Assembly (NCBI RefSeq): GCF_027270315.1
Contig: NZ_CP114413.1
Span: 6,944,001 to 7,008,000 of the forward strand
Length of the DNA: 64,000 nt
Direction of reading: 5' to 3'
Source: Streptomyces cinnabarinus
GTDB lineage: Bacteria > Actinomycetota > Actinomycetes > Streptomycetales > Streptomycetaceae
Shown here: positions 15,402-23,899 of the stretch, one piece after another
Numbering within the stretch: position 1 is the stretch's first letter
Layout of the letters: every line of letters begins with the position of its first letter
Translations under genes and position numbers: made by a program
Notes under the pieces: model-generated
What the model saw: only the letters and a program-made list of their open reading frames with translations
Database searches by the model: none
What the model was told of the DNA's origin: nothing

Positions 15402-17147
15402 TCACTCCTGAAGCAGCACCACACCCGACTCCCCGGGCAGGTGCAGCACACCGTCCGCGCCGGGCGCCTCCACCGGCTCCCACGCGGCCAGTACGCGCGC
15501 GTGGCGTGGGCCCAGGGGGATCCGGGCCGGGTCCTTGCCGAGGTTGACGGCCACCCGGACGTCCCCGCGCCGGAAGGCGAGCCACCGCTGACGCTCGTCG
15601 TGGGCCACCTTGGTGTCGGCGAGGTCGGGGTCGGTGAGGTCGGGCTGTTCGTGGCGCAGCGCGATGAGTCGCCGGTACCAGGCCAGTACGCGTGCGTGGG
15701 GCTCGCGGTCCGGCTCGGACCAGTCCAGGCAGGAGCGGTCCCGGGTCGCCGGGTCCTGCGGGTCGGGTACGTCCTCCTCGGCCCAGCCGTGCGCGGCGAA
15801 CTCCCGGCGCCTGCCCCGCCGTACCGCCTCGGCCAGTTCGGGGTCGGTGTGGTCGGTGAAGAACTGCCAGGGCGTGCCCGCCGCCCACTCCTCGCCCATG
15901 AACAGCATCGGTGTGAAGGGAGCGGTCAGCGTCAGGGTGGCCGCACAGGCCAGCAGGCCGGGGGAGAGGGTGGCGGCGAGCCGGTCGCCCTGGGCGCGGT
16001 TGCCGACCTGGTCGTGGGTCTGGCTGTAGCCCAGCAGCCGGTGCCCGGCCACCCGCGCCCGGTCCAGCGCCCGCCCGTGATGCCTGCCCCGGAAGCCGGA
16101 ATAGCTGCCGTCGTGGAAGTAGCCGCCGGTGAGCGTCTTGGCGAGGGCGGCGAAGGGGGAGCGCGCGAAGTCCTCGTAGTAGCCCTGGGACTCGCCGGTC
16201 AGCGCGGTGTGCAGGGCGTGGTGGAAGTCGTCGTTCCACTGCGCCTGGACCCCGAGGCCGCCCTCCCCGCGCGGGGTGATGATCCGCGGGTCGTTCAGGT
16301 CCGACTCGGCGATCAGGAACAGCGGCCGGTCCACCTCCGCCGCGAGGGCGTCCACCGCCGCCGACAGATCCTCCAGGAAGTGGCACGCGCGCGTGTCCCG
16401 CAGCGCGTGCACCGCGTCGAGCCGCAGCCCGTCGATCCGGTAGTCGCGCAGCCACGCCAGCGCGCTGCCCACGAAGTAGTCCCGCACCTCGTCGGAGCCG
16501 GGCGCGTCCAGGTTGACGGCCGCGCCCCACGGGGTGTGATGGGTCTCGGTGAAGTACGGCCCGAAGGCCGGCAGGTAGTTGCCCGAGGGGCCGAGGTGGT
16601 TGTGCACCACGTCCAGAACGACCCCGAGCCCGAGTTCGTGCGCCCGGTCGACAAACCGTTTCAGCGCCGCGGGCCCGCCGTACGGCTCGTGCACCGCCCA
16701 CAGCGAGACCCCCTCGTACCCCCAGCCGTGCCGGCCGGGGAAGGGGCACAGCGGCATCAACTCGACGTGGGTGATGCCCAGTTCGACGAGGTGCCCGAGC
16801 CGTTCGGCGGCCGCGTCCAGGGTGCCCTCGGCGGTGTACGTGCCCACGTGCAGCTCGTACAGGACCGCGCCCGGCAGCGGGCGTCCGGCCCACTCGACGC
16901 GCCAGGCGTGGGCGCCGTGGTCCACGACCGCGCTGTGTCCGTCCGGCCCGTCGGGCTGGCGGCGCGAGCGCGGGTCGGGCAGCACCGGCCCGTCGTCCAG
17001 CGCGTAGCCGTAGCGGGTGCCGTCCGCCGCCTCCGCCTCCCCCTGCCACCAGCCCTCTCGCTCCGGATCGCGCTCCAACGCGCGCGTGGCGTCCCCGTAA
17101 TGGAGCGTCACACGGCCGGCCTGCGGTGCCCACACCTCGAACTGCAC
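15402..17147 (-). CDS. treZ: Malto-oligosyltrehalose trehalohydrolase
   Basis: A 581-residue GH13 enzyme that releases trehalose from malto-oligosyltrehalose, the last step of the TreY-TreZ pathway. An N-terminal beta-sandwich (FEVWAPQAGRVTLHYGD) precedes the (beta/alpha)8 barrel. The barrel shows the Asp nucleophile in GLRLDAVHAL (near residue 240), the acid/base Glu in FLIAESDLNDPR and the late QTHDQVGNRAQGDRL motif, which is characteristic of TreZ. Length matches the family (about 580). The partners treY and glgX lie on the same strand at 21476-26020, with five other genes in between. Trehalose here would be derived from glycogen, serving as a compatible solute or spore reserve. No strong ribosome binding site was noted at the ATG. 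Confidence 0.96.
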   Translation of the reverse strand: MQFEVWAPQAGRVTLHYGDATRALERDPEREGWWQGEAEAADGTRYGYALDDGPVLPDPRSRRQPDGPDGHSAVVDHGAHAWRVEWAGRPLPGAVLYELHVGTYTAEGTLDAAAERLGHLVELGITHVELMPLCPFPGRHGWGYEGVSLWAVHEPYGGPAALKRFVDRAHELGLGVVLDVVHNHLGPSGNYLPAFGPYFTETHHTPWGAAVNLDAPGSDEVRDYFVGSALAWLRDYRIDGLRLDAVHALRDTRACHFLEDLSAAVDALAAEVDRPLFLIAESDLNDPRIITPRGEGGLGVQAQWNDDFHHALHTALTGESQGYYEDFARSPFAALAKTLTGGYFHDGSYSGFRGRHHGRALDRARVAGHRLLGYSQTHDQVGNRAQGDRLAATLSPGLLACAATLTLTAPFTPMLFMGEEWAAGTPWQFFTDHTDPELAEAVRRGRRREFAAHGWAEEDVPDPQDPATRDRSCLDWSEPDREPHARVLAWYRRLIALRHEQPDLTDPDLADTKVAHDERQRWLAFRRGDVRVAVNLGKDPARIPLGPRHARVLAAWEPVEAPGADGVLHLPGESGVVLLQE

Positions 17148-17320
17148 GGACGGTTCCCCTTCGTCTGCTCACCGTGATGTAGCCCGTCCATGGTGCTTCA
17201 AACGAGATCAATCCGCTTTTGAATCTTCCCTTTTGCGGCAGGTGTCGTCGGATACGCGTGCGTGGCGGTGGTTTTCTCGTTTTCTGGACACTCCGGCGCC
17301 GCTGACCGACAATCACGAGC

Positions 17321-17872
17321 GTGACGTCGTCCTTCGAGTTCAACACGTACCCCGCGCGGCTCTCCGACGCGGAGCGCGACAAAGCGCTGAGCGTGCTGCG
17401 GGACGGCGTCGCCATGGGCCGGCTCTCGCACGACACGTTCATCCGCCGCATGGAACTGGCCCTCGCCGCCCGCCGCTCCGACGAACTGCTCGCCCTGACC
17501 GCCGACCTGCCCCAGGAGAGCAAGTTCTCCCGCCTGGTCTTCGGCACCGTAGAGGCCGTGTCCGGCTTCGGCGTACGGCTGCGCAGGGCCTGGCAGGCCG
17601 AGCGGCTGCCCAAGCTGCTGCTGCCGCACCCCGGCGGCGGCCATCCGCTGCGGATCGGGCGCGACCCGGCCAACGGACTGCGGCTGGCCCACGAGACGGT
17701 CTCCCGGGTGCATGCCGAGCTGAGCCGCCAGGGCGGCCTCTGGGTGCTGCGGGATCTCGGCTCGACCAACGGCACGACGGTGAACGGCCGGCGGGTCATC
17801 GGGGCGGCCGTCGTCCGCGAGGGCGATCAGGTCGGCTTCGGGCAGATGGCGTTCCGGCTCGCCGTGAACTAA
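17321..17872 (+). CDS. DUF1707 plus FHA-domain protein
   Basis: A 183-residue protein with a GTG start. Residues 10-60 match the DUF1707 pattern common in actinobacteria (RLSDAERDKALSVLRDGVAMGRLS, then ERMELALAARR-like). Residues about 95-183 form a forkhead-associated domain: the IGRDPANGLRL strand, SRVHAEL and the LGSTNGTTVNG loop. FHA domains bind phosphothreonine peptides, so this protein probably reads the output of a Ser/Thr kinase. It has no membrane helix. It is divergent from treZ across a 173-base gap and is followed by the M14 peptidase gene. A partner kinase is not adjacent. Confidence 0.9.
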   Translation: MTSSFEFNTYPARLSDAERDKALSVLRDGVAMGRLSHDTFIRRMELALAARRSDELLALTADLPQESKFSRLVFGTVEAVSGFGVRLRRAWQAERLPKLLLPHPGGGHPLRIGRDPANGLRLAHETVSRVHAELSRQGGLWVLRDLGSTNGTTVNGRRVIGAAVVREGDQVGFGQMAFRLAVN

Positions 17873-17932
17873 GCCGGACCTTAGCTCTGGCCTTGGCTTT
17901 ACGGGGTGCGGTGGGTGAAATCCCTGTACATG

Positions 17933-17963
17933 CACGACTGTTGACGCACCACCACAAGTCGTG
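17933..17963. promoter_or_regulatory. Short inverted repeat upstream of the M14 peptidase gene
   Basis: CACGACT (17933-17939) and AGTCGTG (17957-17963) form a 7-bp inverted repeat around TTGACG (17941-17946), which could be a -35 box. It lies in the 154-base gap between the FHA gene and the M14 peptidase gene. It may be an operator; evidence is only the symmetry. Confidence 0.3.
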
Positions 17964-18026
17964 ACTGACTGTGCGTACCTCATGCACATCAAGTGAACCG
18001 ACGGCACCGGCTCGCGGAGGTGCGCC

Positions 18027-19373
18027 CTGCTGCCACTTCTCCGCTACCCGACCGTCGACGAACTCGGCGCCCGGGCGGCCACGCTCGTCACCCGCCACCC
18101 CTCCCAGGCGCGCCTGCGCCGCGCCGGTACCTCCCGCGCGGGCACCCCGCTCTGGCTGCTCTCCGTAGGCCACGGCCCCCGTCAGGCCCTGGTCGTCGCG
18201 GGCCCGCACGCCAATGAACCCGTGGGCGGCGCCACCGTGCTCCGGCTCGCCGAACGCGTCCTGGCCGACCCCCGCCGCCAGGCGGACGCCACCTGGAACC
18301 TCCTGCTCTGCCTCGACCCCGACGGACTGCGCCGCAACGAGGGCTGGCTGCACGGCCCGTACACCCTCGGCCGCTACTTCCGGAACTTCTTCCGGCCCGG
18401 CTTCCTGGAGCAGCCCGAGTGGCTGCCCGACGGCGCCGACCACGCCGCGCTGCCCGAGACCCGCGCCCTGCTCGCCCTCCAGGACGAACTGCGGCCCCTC
18501 CTCCAGTGCTCCCTGCACGGCGTCGACGTCGGCGGGGGCTTCGTCGAGCTGACCCACGACCTGCCCGGCTTCTCCCGCCGCCTCGCCCACACCGCGGCCC
18601 GCCTCGGCATCCCCCGCGAACTCGGCCCGTACGACACCCTGTACTGGCCCCGCCTGGGCCCCGCCGTCTACCGGATCCCGCCGCCCCGCCGGGGCGATCT
18701 GGCCGCGGCCATCACCGAGGCCGCGGTGGAGTCGACCTGGTTCCACCCCTACCGGTACGGCACCGTGACGGCTGTGGTGGAGGCACCCATGTGGGGCGTG
18801 GCCACAGTGGAGGACGACACCACACCGGCCGACGCGGCGACCTTCCTGCGCACGGTCAGCCGCACCCTGCGGCACGACTCCCGGCTGCTGGCCCGGCTGC
18901 TGGCCCGCACCCGCCACCGGCTGCCCACCACGCCCGACACGGAGCGGCTGCTCGCCCCGGTCGACGACTATTTACTGGTCTGCCCCGGCCTCGCCGACGC
19001 GTGGGACCCCGACATCGTCACCGCCGACGCCCAGCCGCTCCCCCCGCTGAGCACCGCCCACCTGGCCACCCTGCGCATCGCCGGGCGGCGCCTCGCGCTG
19101 CGCACCGCGGGCCTGCTGCACCAACTGGTCACCGGTGCGGGGAGCGACCCGGCCGGGGTGCTGCCCGAGCTGGACCGGCTCATCGACGCCTGGTGCGACG
19201 ACTACCGCGACGGCTGCGGGGCGCGCTGGATCCCGGTGGCGCGCCAGGTCGAGTACCAGTCGCGGGTGGTGCTCGCCGCGTTCGACCTGGCCGCGCGGCA
19301 CGTGGGCGGGCCCTCCCGTTCGGGTGAGTCCGGGTGGGGTTCCGAGGCCGCAGTGCCGATGCATCGGGAATGA
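18027..19373 (+). CDS. M14-family zinc carboxypeptidase-like protein, probable CTG start
   Basis: A protein of about 448 residues. The zinc motif PHANEP (H-x-x-E) lies just before a GTG at 18222, so the gene must start upstream of that codon. The frame is open back to a stop at 17994, yet holds no ATG, GTG or TTG before the conserved start of the protein. A CTG at 18027 follows GGAGG (18016-18020) with a 6-base spacer and gives (M)LPLLRYPTVDE, which aligns with the start of the paralogue at 19899-21149. The third zinc ligand is the His in SLHGVDVGGGFV, and the catalytic Glu is in VVEAPMWG. No signal peptide is seen, so it probably acts in the cytoplasm on peptides or peptidoglycan fragments. 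Its stop overlaps the protease-inhibitor start (ATGA). Confidence 0.8.
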   Translation: MLPLLRYPTVDELGARAATLVTRHPSQARLRRAGTSRAGTPLWLLSVGHGPRQALVVAGPHANEPVGGATVLRLAERVLADPRRQADATWNLLLCLDPDGLRRNEGWLHGPYTLGRYFRNFFRPGFLEQPEWLPDGADHAALPETRALLALQDELRPLLQCSLHGVDVGGGFVELTHDLPGFSRRLAHTAARLGIPRELGPYDTLYWPRLGPAVYRIPPPRRGDLAAAITEAAVESTWFHPYRYGTVTAVVEAPMWGVATVEDDTTPADAATFLRTVSRTLRHDSRLLARLLARTRHRLPTTPDTERLLAPVDDYLLVCPGLADAWDPDIVTADAQPLPPLSTAHLATLRIAGRRLALRTAGLLHQLVTGAGSDPAGVLPELDRLIDAWCDDYRDGCGARWIPVARQVEYQSRVVLAAFDLAARHVGGPSRSGESGWGSEAAVPMHRE

Positions 19374-19846
19374 CACTTTCCACCACTGTGAAGGCGGGCA
19401 CCGCGAAGGCGGGACGGGCCGGGGTCCGCGGGGCCCTGTCGGCGGCGGCCTCGCTCCTCGTCCTCGCGACGGTCCCGGCGCACGCCGCCGACCTGGAGAC
19501 CCTCCCGGGCAACTGGCTCCGGCTCACGCTCACCACGGGCGACGAGCAGTCCAGCGACACCCGCGGCACCCTCCTGATGTGCGACCCGCCCCAGGGCCAC
19601 GGGCGCGCGGCGGAGGCCTGCCGGGACCTGGCGGCGGTCCACGGCGACATCGACGCCCTGGGGCCCGAGGACACCGTCTGCCCGATGATCTACGCGCCGG
19701 TCACCGCCAGGGCGAGCGGCCAGTGGAACGGCCGGCCGGTCGAGTACGCGCGGACCTTCGGCAACTCCTGCGAGATGGCGGCCTGGACCGGGGCGGTGTT
19801 CGCCCTCGACAGCGGTCGGATCGCCGGGCTGCCGGGCCTGGACTGA
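19370..19846 (+). CDS. Subtilisin-inhibitor-like (SSI, family I16) secreted protein
   Basis: A 158-residue secreted protein starting at ATG 19370, overlapping the upstream peptidase stop. A signal peptide with a basic start and a hydrophobic core ends near AHA-AD (residue about 40). The mature part follows the Streptomyces subtilisin inhibitor pattern: LRLTLTTGD, four Cys, CRDLAAVHGDIDAL, the reactive loop CPMIYAP with Met at P1, and VEYARTFGNSCEM, ending in VFALD. These proteins block extracellular subtilisin-like and sometimes trypsin-like or metallo proteases around the onset of aerial growth. After the usual VFAF-like end this protein carries about 15 extra residues. Translational coupling to an M14 peptidase is unusual, since SSI genes are normally alone. 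Confidence 0.9.
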   Translation: MTLSTTVKAGTAKAGRAGVRGALSAAASLLVLATVPAHAADLETLPGNWLRLTLTTGDEQSSDTRGTLLMCDPPQGHGRAAEACRDLAAVHGDIDALGPEDTVCPMIYAPVTARASGQWNGRPVEYARTFGNSCEMAAWTGAVFALDSGRIAGLPGLD

Positions 19847-19898
19847 CCGCCCGGCGGCGGCACCCGCGCCCGGGTACGCGCGCGTGGCCCGGCGGCAC

Positions 19899-21149
19899 TC
19901 ACATCGCCCGGTCACGCGCGTGCAGCGCCGCCGCCACGACCGTGCGGGACTGGTGCTCGACCTGGTGCGCCAAGGGCACCCACCGGGCCCTGAAGCGCCG
20001 CTCGAAGGAACTGCTCCACTGCGCCACGAGCCGCTCCAGACGCGGCGCCGCACGGTCGTCGGCCGCAAGGAGCACCCGCAGCAGCATCGCCGCGGACCGC
20101 AACGGCAGCCGGCGTGCGAAGGCGTCCACACTGCCGATGTACGCGCGGGTGTTGTCCGCGGGCGCCGTGTGCCGCCAGTCCGCGGCGAGCCCCGGCACCA
20201 GCTCCAGCGCCCACCGCGCGGCCCGTAACAGCGGCCCGTCGAGGCCGTTCAGCCGGGGCAGCGCGTCGGCGTACACCCGCTCCACCTCCAGCGCGTCCCG
20301 CACCAGCCGGTCCGCGAGCCGCCGCAGCGCCGCGGCCGGCGCCGGATGCGGTACCGGGTCGTCCACCAGGTCGCTCGCCCACATCGGCACCTCCACGACC
20401 GCCGTCAGTCCGCCGTACCGGTGGACGTGGTGCCAGGTGCTGTGCCGTGCGTCGTCCGGCATGCTCGGGTAGGCGGCCCCCGCCCCCGGCGCGGGCATCA
20501 CATGCACCCCGGGCCCGGACGCGGGCCAGCCCGCGGCGTCCGAGGCGCCCGTCTCCACCGGGATGTTCAGCTCCGCCGCCGACTTGGCGAACGGCTCGGC
20601 GAGACCGGGCACGTCCTTCGTCAACTGCACCCAGCTGCCGCCCAGATCGGTGCCGTGCAGGGTTGCCTGGAGGTAGGGCCGCACCTCGTCGATGACGCCG
20701 GTGAGGGCGCGGGTCTCGGGCGGCAGCCGGTCCGGCGGGAGCACGGCGGGCGACCACTCCGGCTGCTCCGGGCCCGCGGGCCGGAAGAACCCGAGGTGGT
20801 AGTCGAACAGGTTCCGCGGCGCCGGCGTGACATGCAGGCTCGTCCCGTCGGGGTCGGCGCAGAGCAGGAAGTGCCACGAGGTGTCGGCCCGTAACGCCCG
20901 TTCGTGCAGGACGCGTTCGGCGAGCGCCAGCAGGGTCGGGCCGCCGGTCTGTTCATTGGCGTGGGCCCCCGCGACCACCAGCACGGCGGGGCGGGCGCGG
21001 CCCACGGACATCAGGTGCAGAGGGCGGCCCGCCCGCGACACACCCACCTGCCGCAGAGTGCACAGGCCCGGTCGTTGGGCCGCCAACGCCCGGGCCGAGG
21101 AGACGACTTCGGTCACCGTGGGGTAGCGCAGCTCCGGCAGGAGACTCAC
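19899..21149 (-). CDS. M14-family zinc carboxypeptidase-like protein (paralogue of 18027-19373)
   Basis: A 416-residue protein. The GTG at 21149 was chosen because it gives VSLLPELRYPTV, matching the start of the paralogue; the ribosome binding site is weak (ACGGGG). The zinc ligands are in AGAHANEQTGG (H-x-x-E) and TLHGTDLGGSW, with the catalytic Glu in VVEVPMWASD. It is clearly homologous along its whole length to the protein at 18027, with which it converges around the protease-inhibitor gene. No signal peptide or membrane segment is seen. The pair probably arose by inverted duplication, after which the sequences diverged considerably. Substrate specificity is not deducible. Confidence 0.88.
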   Translation of the reverse strand: MSLLPELRYPTVTEVVSSARALAAQRPGLCTLRQVGVSRAGRPLHLMSVGRARPAVLVVAGAHANEQTGGPTLLALAERVLHERALRADTSWHFLLCADPDGTSLHVTPAPRNLFDYHLGFFRPAGPEQPEWSPAVLPPDRLPPETRALTGVIDEVRPYLQATLHGTDLGGSWVQLTKDVPGLAEPFAKSAAELNIPVETGASDAAGWPASGPGVHVMPAPGAGAAYPSMPDDARHSTWHHVHRYGGLTAVVEVPMWASDLVDDPVPHPAPAAALRRLADRLVRDALEVERVYADALPRLNGLDGPLLRAARWALELVPGLAADWRHTAPADNTRAYIGSVDAFARRLPLRSAAMLLRVLLAADDRAAPRLERLVAQWSSSFERRFRARWVPLAHQVEHQSRTVVAAALHARDRAM

Positions 21150-21425
21150 CCCCGTCACATCCGCCCGGCTTCGCAATCCGCAGTACCCCACGGCCGTCGA
21201 GCACTGTCAAGGACATCCAGGGGGAGGCTCCAGGGGGCGCCCAGGGGCACTCGCCGTCGGCGGGCCGGACGGAAGGTGCCGGTGGGAGCGGTGGGGCGTC
21301 GACGGGCTCGTAGCGGAACCAGGGGCACCGGGAGCGGAGAGTCCGAATGGGCTCTGTCACCGTGCGCCGACCCGGCGGGGTGCGTGCGGGGAGCGGGCGC
21401 GGGTGTGAGCCGGGGGAGGAGGCAG
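21150..21425. other. Gap without a convincing gene
   Basis: The 326 bases between the M14 start and the treY stop include the promoter region of the M14 gene. A GTG at 21360 on the minus strand opens a frame, but it runs deep into the M14 gene in another frame and shows no family-like sequence. Apart from the hairpin at 21426-21461, I see nothing definite. Confidence 0.5.
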
Positions 21426-21461
21426 CCGAGGGGCGCGCGTGGTTCGACGCACGCCCCTCGG
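21426..21461 (-). terminator. Probable terminator hairpin downstream of treY
   Basis: CCGAGGGGCG (21426-21435) pairs with CGCCCCTCGG (21452-21461) in a perfect 10-bp stem, extended inward by further pairs after one mismatch. It lies 15 bases beyond the treY stop on the minus strand. There is no clear T-run, as is normal in Streptomyces. Confidence 0.7.
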
Positions 21462-21475
21462 CCCACCTCACGCCC

Positions 21476-23821
21476 TCACGCCCGCTCCAGCAACACCACC
21501 GGAAGCCGCCCGAACAGCTCCTCCACGCGTGCGTACCCGCTGAACTCCCGTTCCGGAGCCAGTACGTCGACCCACCGCCCCGGCGGCAGCGGCAGGCGCG
21601 TCTCCCGCCAGCCGCCCGCCTGCGCGAGTCGCAGCGACAGCCGGGTCACCGCCGCGACGACCTCGTCCGAGCGGGAGAAGGCGACGCAGTGGGCGGCCGC
21701 CGGTCCCTCCGCGGTGAGCGGGCCGTACGTCGCCGCGTCCCCGAAGGCAGCCGGGCGGCGGGCGCGCAGCCGCAGGGCCGCAGAGGTCACCGTGTCCTTC
21801 TCCCCGGCCGCCGGAGGCGGGAACTTCGCGGGCCGCCGGTTGTCCGGGTCCACCAGCGCCCGGTACTCGCCCTCCGTGCCCTGGTACACGTCCGGCACGC
21901 CCGGCATCGTCAGGTGGAGCAGGGCCGTGCCCAGCAGGTTCGCCCGGATCTGTGGCGCCAGCCGGTCGCGCAGGGCGGCCACATGCGCCCCCGGCGGACC
22001 GCAGGGCCCCGCCGCGACGAAGGCCGCCACCGCGTCCTCGTACGGCGGCTCCTGCTCCGTCCAGCTGGTGAACAGCCCCGCCTCCCGCACATGCTTCAGC
22101 AGCGCCGTCCGCACCCGCTCCGGGTCCGCGGGGCCGAGCCCGAACACGGTCTGCCAGGCCGCCCACGCCAGTTGCGCGTCGGGCACGCCCTCGCCGGTGC
22201 GGGTCACCTCGGCCAGCACGTCCGCCCACCACTCGGGGCACTCGGTGAGCACCGCCAGCGCGGCCCGGACGTCGGCGCTGCGCTTGGTGTCGTGCGTCGA
22301 CACGACGACCCCCATGGCCGGCCAGTCGCGCTGCACGCGCGCGCAGTACGTGTGGAAGTCCTCCGGGGACACCGCGGGACTCCCCGGACTGCCGCCCACC
22401 TCGGTCGCCGACAGCAGCGGCACATAGCGGTAGAAGGCTGTGTCCTCCACGGACTTGGCCCGCAGCGCCGACGCCGTCTGCGCGAACCGGGTACGGAACT
22501 CGGCCTGGTCGGGACCCTCACCGGCGCGCCCCAGCACCAGCGCGCGCACGACGTCGACGGCACCGGCCTCCTCCGGGACGACGAAGGCGTGCCGCGCCTC
22601 GGCGGCCGCCTCCTCGGTGACGACGGCGCCGGGGTCACCACTGGCGTAGGGCCGGTAGACCTCCATGCGGACCAGGAGCTCCTGGAGCGCGGTGCGCAGC
22701 GCCCACGGCGCCCGGTCGCGCAGCGCGGGCTCCGGCGAGGTGGCGCACACCCGCTCCGCCACCCGGGTCAGCCGCTCGGTCTCCGCGGCCAGCTCGTGCG
22801 TGACGACCTTGTACGCGGCCCGCCGCACCGTCGCCTCCCACTGCCCGCCCCGGTCGGTCTGCGGGGCCGCGAACCGGCGGTACTGACCGAGGAGTTCCCC
22901 GAACCCGGCCGGGTCCGTGAACAGGCCGTCGATGTGCCGCAGGGCGTCGTAGCCGGTGGTCCCGGCGACCGGCCAGGCGGCGGGCAGCCGCTCGCCGTCC
23001 GAGAGGATCTTCTCCACGACCGTCCAGCGGCCCCCGGTCGCCTCGTGCAGCCGCCGCAGATACCCGTCGGGGTCGGCGAGCCCGTCGGGATGGTCCACGC
23101 GCAGCCCGTCGAGCACGCCCTCGTGGAGCAGCGCCAGGATCTTGTCGTGCGTGGCCTCGAACACCTCCGGGTCCTCCACCCGCACCCCGATCAGCTCCGA
23201 GATGCTGAAGAACCGGCGGTAGTTCAGCTCGGTCCGGGCCAGCCGCCACCACGCGGGCCGGTACCACTGGGCGTCCAGCAGCTGCGGCAGCGGCAGGTCC
23301 CCGGTGCCCTCGCGCAGCGGGAACGTCTGGTCGTAGTAGCGCAGTACGTCGCCGTCGACCTCCAGGCGGACCAGCTCCTGCCCGAGCGGCCCGCCCAGCA
23401 CCGGCAGCAGCACCTGCCCGCCCTGCGCCTCCCAGTCGATGTCGAACCAGCGCGCGTACGGCGACTTGGGACCCTCGCGCAGCACCTCCCACAGGGCGTG
23501 GTTGTGCCGCGGCGCCATGGCCATGTGGTTGGGGACGATGTCCACGACCAGGCCGAGCCCGTGCTCCCGCGCGGTGCGCGACAGCGCGCGCAGGCCGTCC
23601 TCGCCGCCCAGCTCCTCGCGCACCCGCGCGTGGTCGACGACGTCGTAGCCGTGCGTGGAGCCCGGCACCGCCTCCAGCACGGGGGACAGATGCAGATGCG
23701 AGACGCCGAGCGAGGCCAGGTACGGCACCGCCTCGGCCGCGGCGGCGAACGGGAAGTCGGGCTGCAGCTGCAACCGGTACGTGGCCGTGGGCGCCACCGG
23801 GTCAGGTCGCTCAGGTGTCAT
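21476..23821 (-). CDS. treY: Malto-oligosyltrehalose synthase
   Basis: A 781-residue GH13 enzyme that converts the reducing-end alpha-1,4 bond of a maltodextrin to alpha-1,1, making malto-oligosyltrehalose for TreZ. The start MTPERPDP at 23821 was chosen; sequence upstream is not family-like. It begins with the typical TYRLQLQPDFPF segment, then HLHLSPVLEAVPGSTHGYDVVDH. The nucleophile Asp is in LDGLRVDHPDGL (near residue 242), the acid Glu in VVEKILSDGE and the third acid in STHDTKRSADVRAR-like STHDTKRSADVR. Length matches the family (about 770). It is followed on the same strand by a terminator and preceded by glgX with a 78-base gap, so the two are probably one transcript. Confidence 0.96.
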   Translation of the reverse strand: MTPERPDPVAPTATYRLQLQPDFPFAAAAEAVPYLASLGVSHLHLSPVLEAVPGSTHGYDVVDHARVREELGGEDGLRALSRTAREHGLGLVVDIVPNHMAMAPRHNHALWEVLREGPKSPYARWFDIDWEAQGGQVLLPVLGGPLGQELVRLEVDGDVLRYYDQTFPLREGTGDLPLPQLLDAQWYRPAWWRLARTELNYRRFFSISELIGVRVEDPEVFEATHDKILALLHEGVLDGLRVDHPDGLADPDGYLRRLHEATGGRWTVVEKILSDGERLPAAWPVAGTTGYDALRHIDGLFTDPAGFGELLGQYRRFAAPQTDRGGQWEATVRRAAYKVVTHELAAETERLTRVAERVCATSPEPALRDRAPWALRTALQELLVRMEVYRPYASGDPGAVVTEEAAAEARHAFVVPEEAGAVDVVRALVLGRAGEGPDQAEFRTRFAQTASALRAKSVEDTAFYRYVPLLSATEVGGSPGSPAVSPEDFHTYCARVQRDWPAMGVVVSTHDTKRSADVRAALAVLTECPEWWADVLAEVTRTGEGVPDAQLAWAAWQTVFGLGPADPERVRTALLKHVREAGLFTSWTEQEPPYEDAVAAFVAAGPCGPPGAHVAALRDRLAPQIRANLLGTALLHLTMPGVPDVYQGTEGEYRALVDPDNRRPAKFPPPAAGEKDTVTSAALRLRARRPAAFGDAATYGPLTAEGPAAAHCVAFSRSDEVVAAVTRLSLRLAQAGGWRETRLPLPPGRWVDVLAPEREFSGYARVEELFGRLPVVLLERA

Positions 23822-23899
23822 GCAAACGTACGTACCCGCCCTGCCGCCCTTCCTGTCACCGTCCGCCGAACCCGCCCCCGCACGCGCGGGCACCCACGC

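Noticed and set aside
13040..15451. Long minus-strand frame opposite the M24 peptidase and kinase-fold genes
   Set aside because: Composition is Gly/Ala/Arg-rich without motifs, and both genes on the plus strand have complete catalytic or fold signatures.
17148..17320. Small gene between treZ and the FHA gene
   Set aside because: The gap is comparatively AT-rich and holds no open frame with coding-like third-position GC; it is more likely the divergent promoter region.
18222..19373. M14 gene starting at GTG 18222
   Set aside because: This start would remove the H-x-x-E zinc ligands located just upstream in the same frame.
20953..21360. Minus-strand frame from GTG 21360 into the M14 gene
   Set aside because: Its first 40 codons have good GC bias, but it overlaps the M14 gene for 200 bases in another frame and shows no homology that I recognise.
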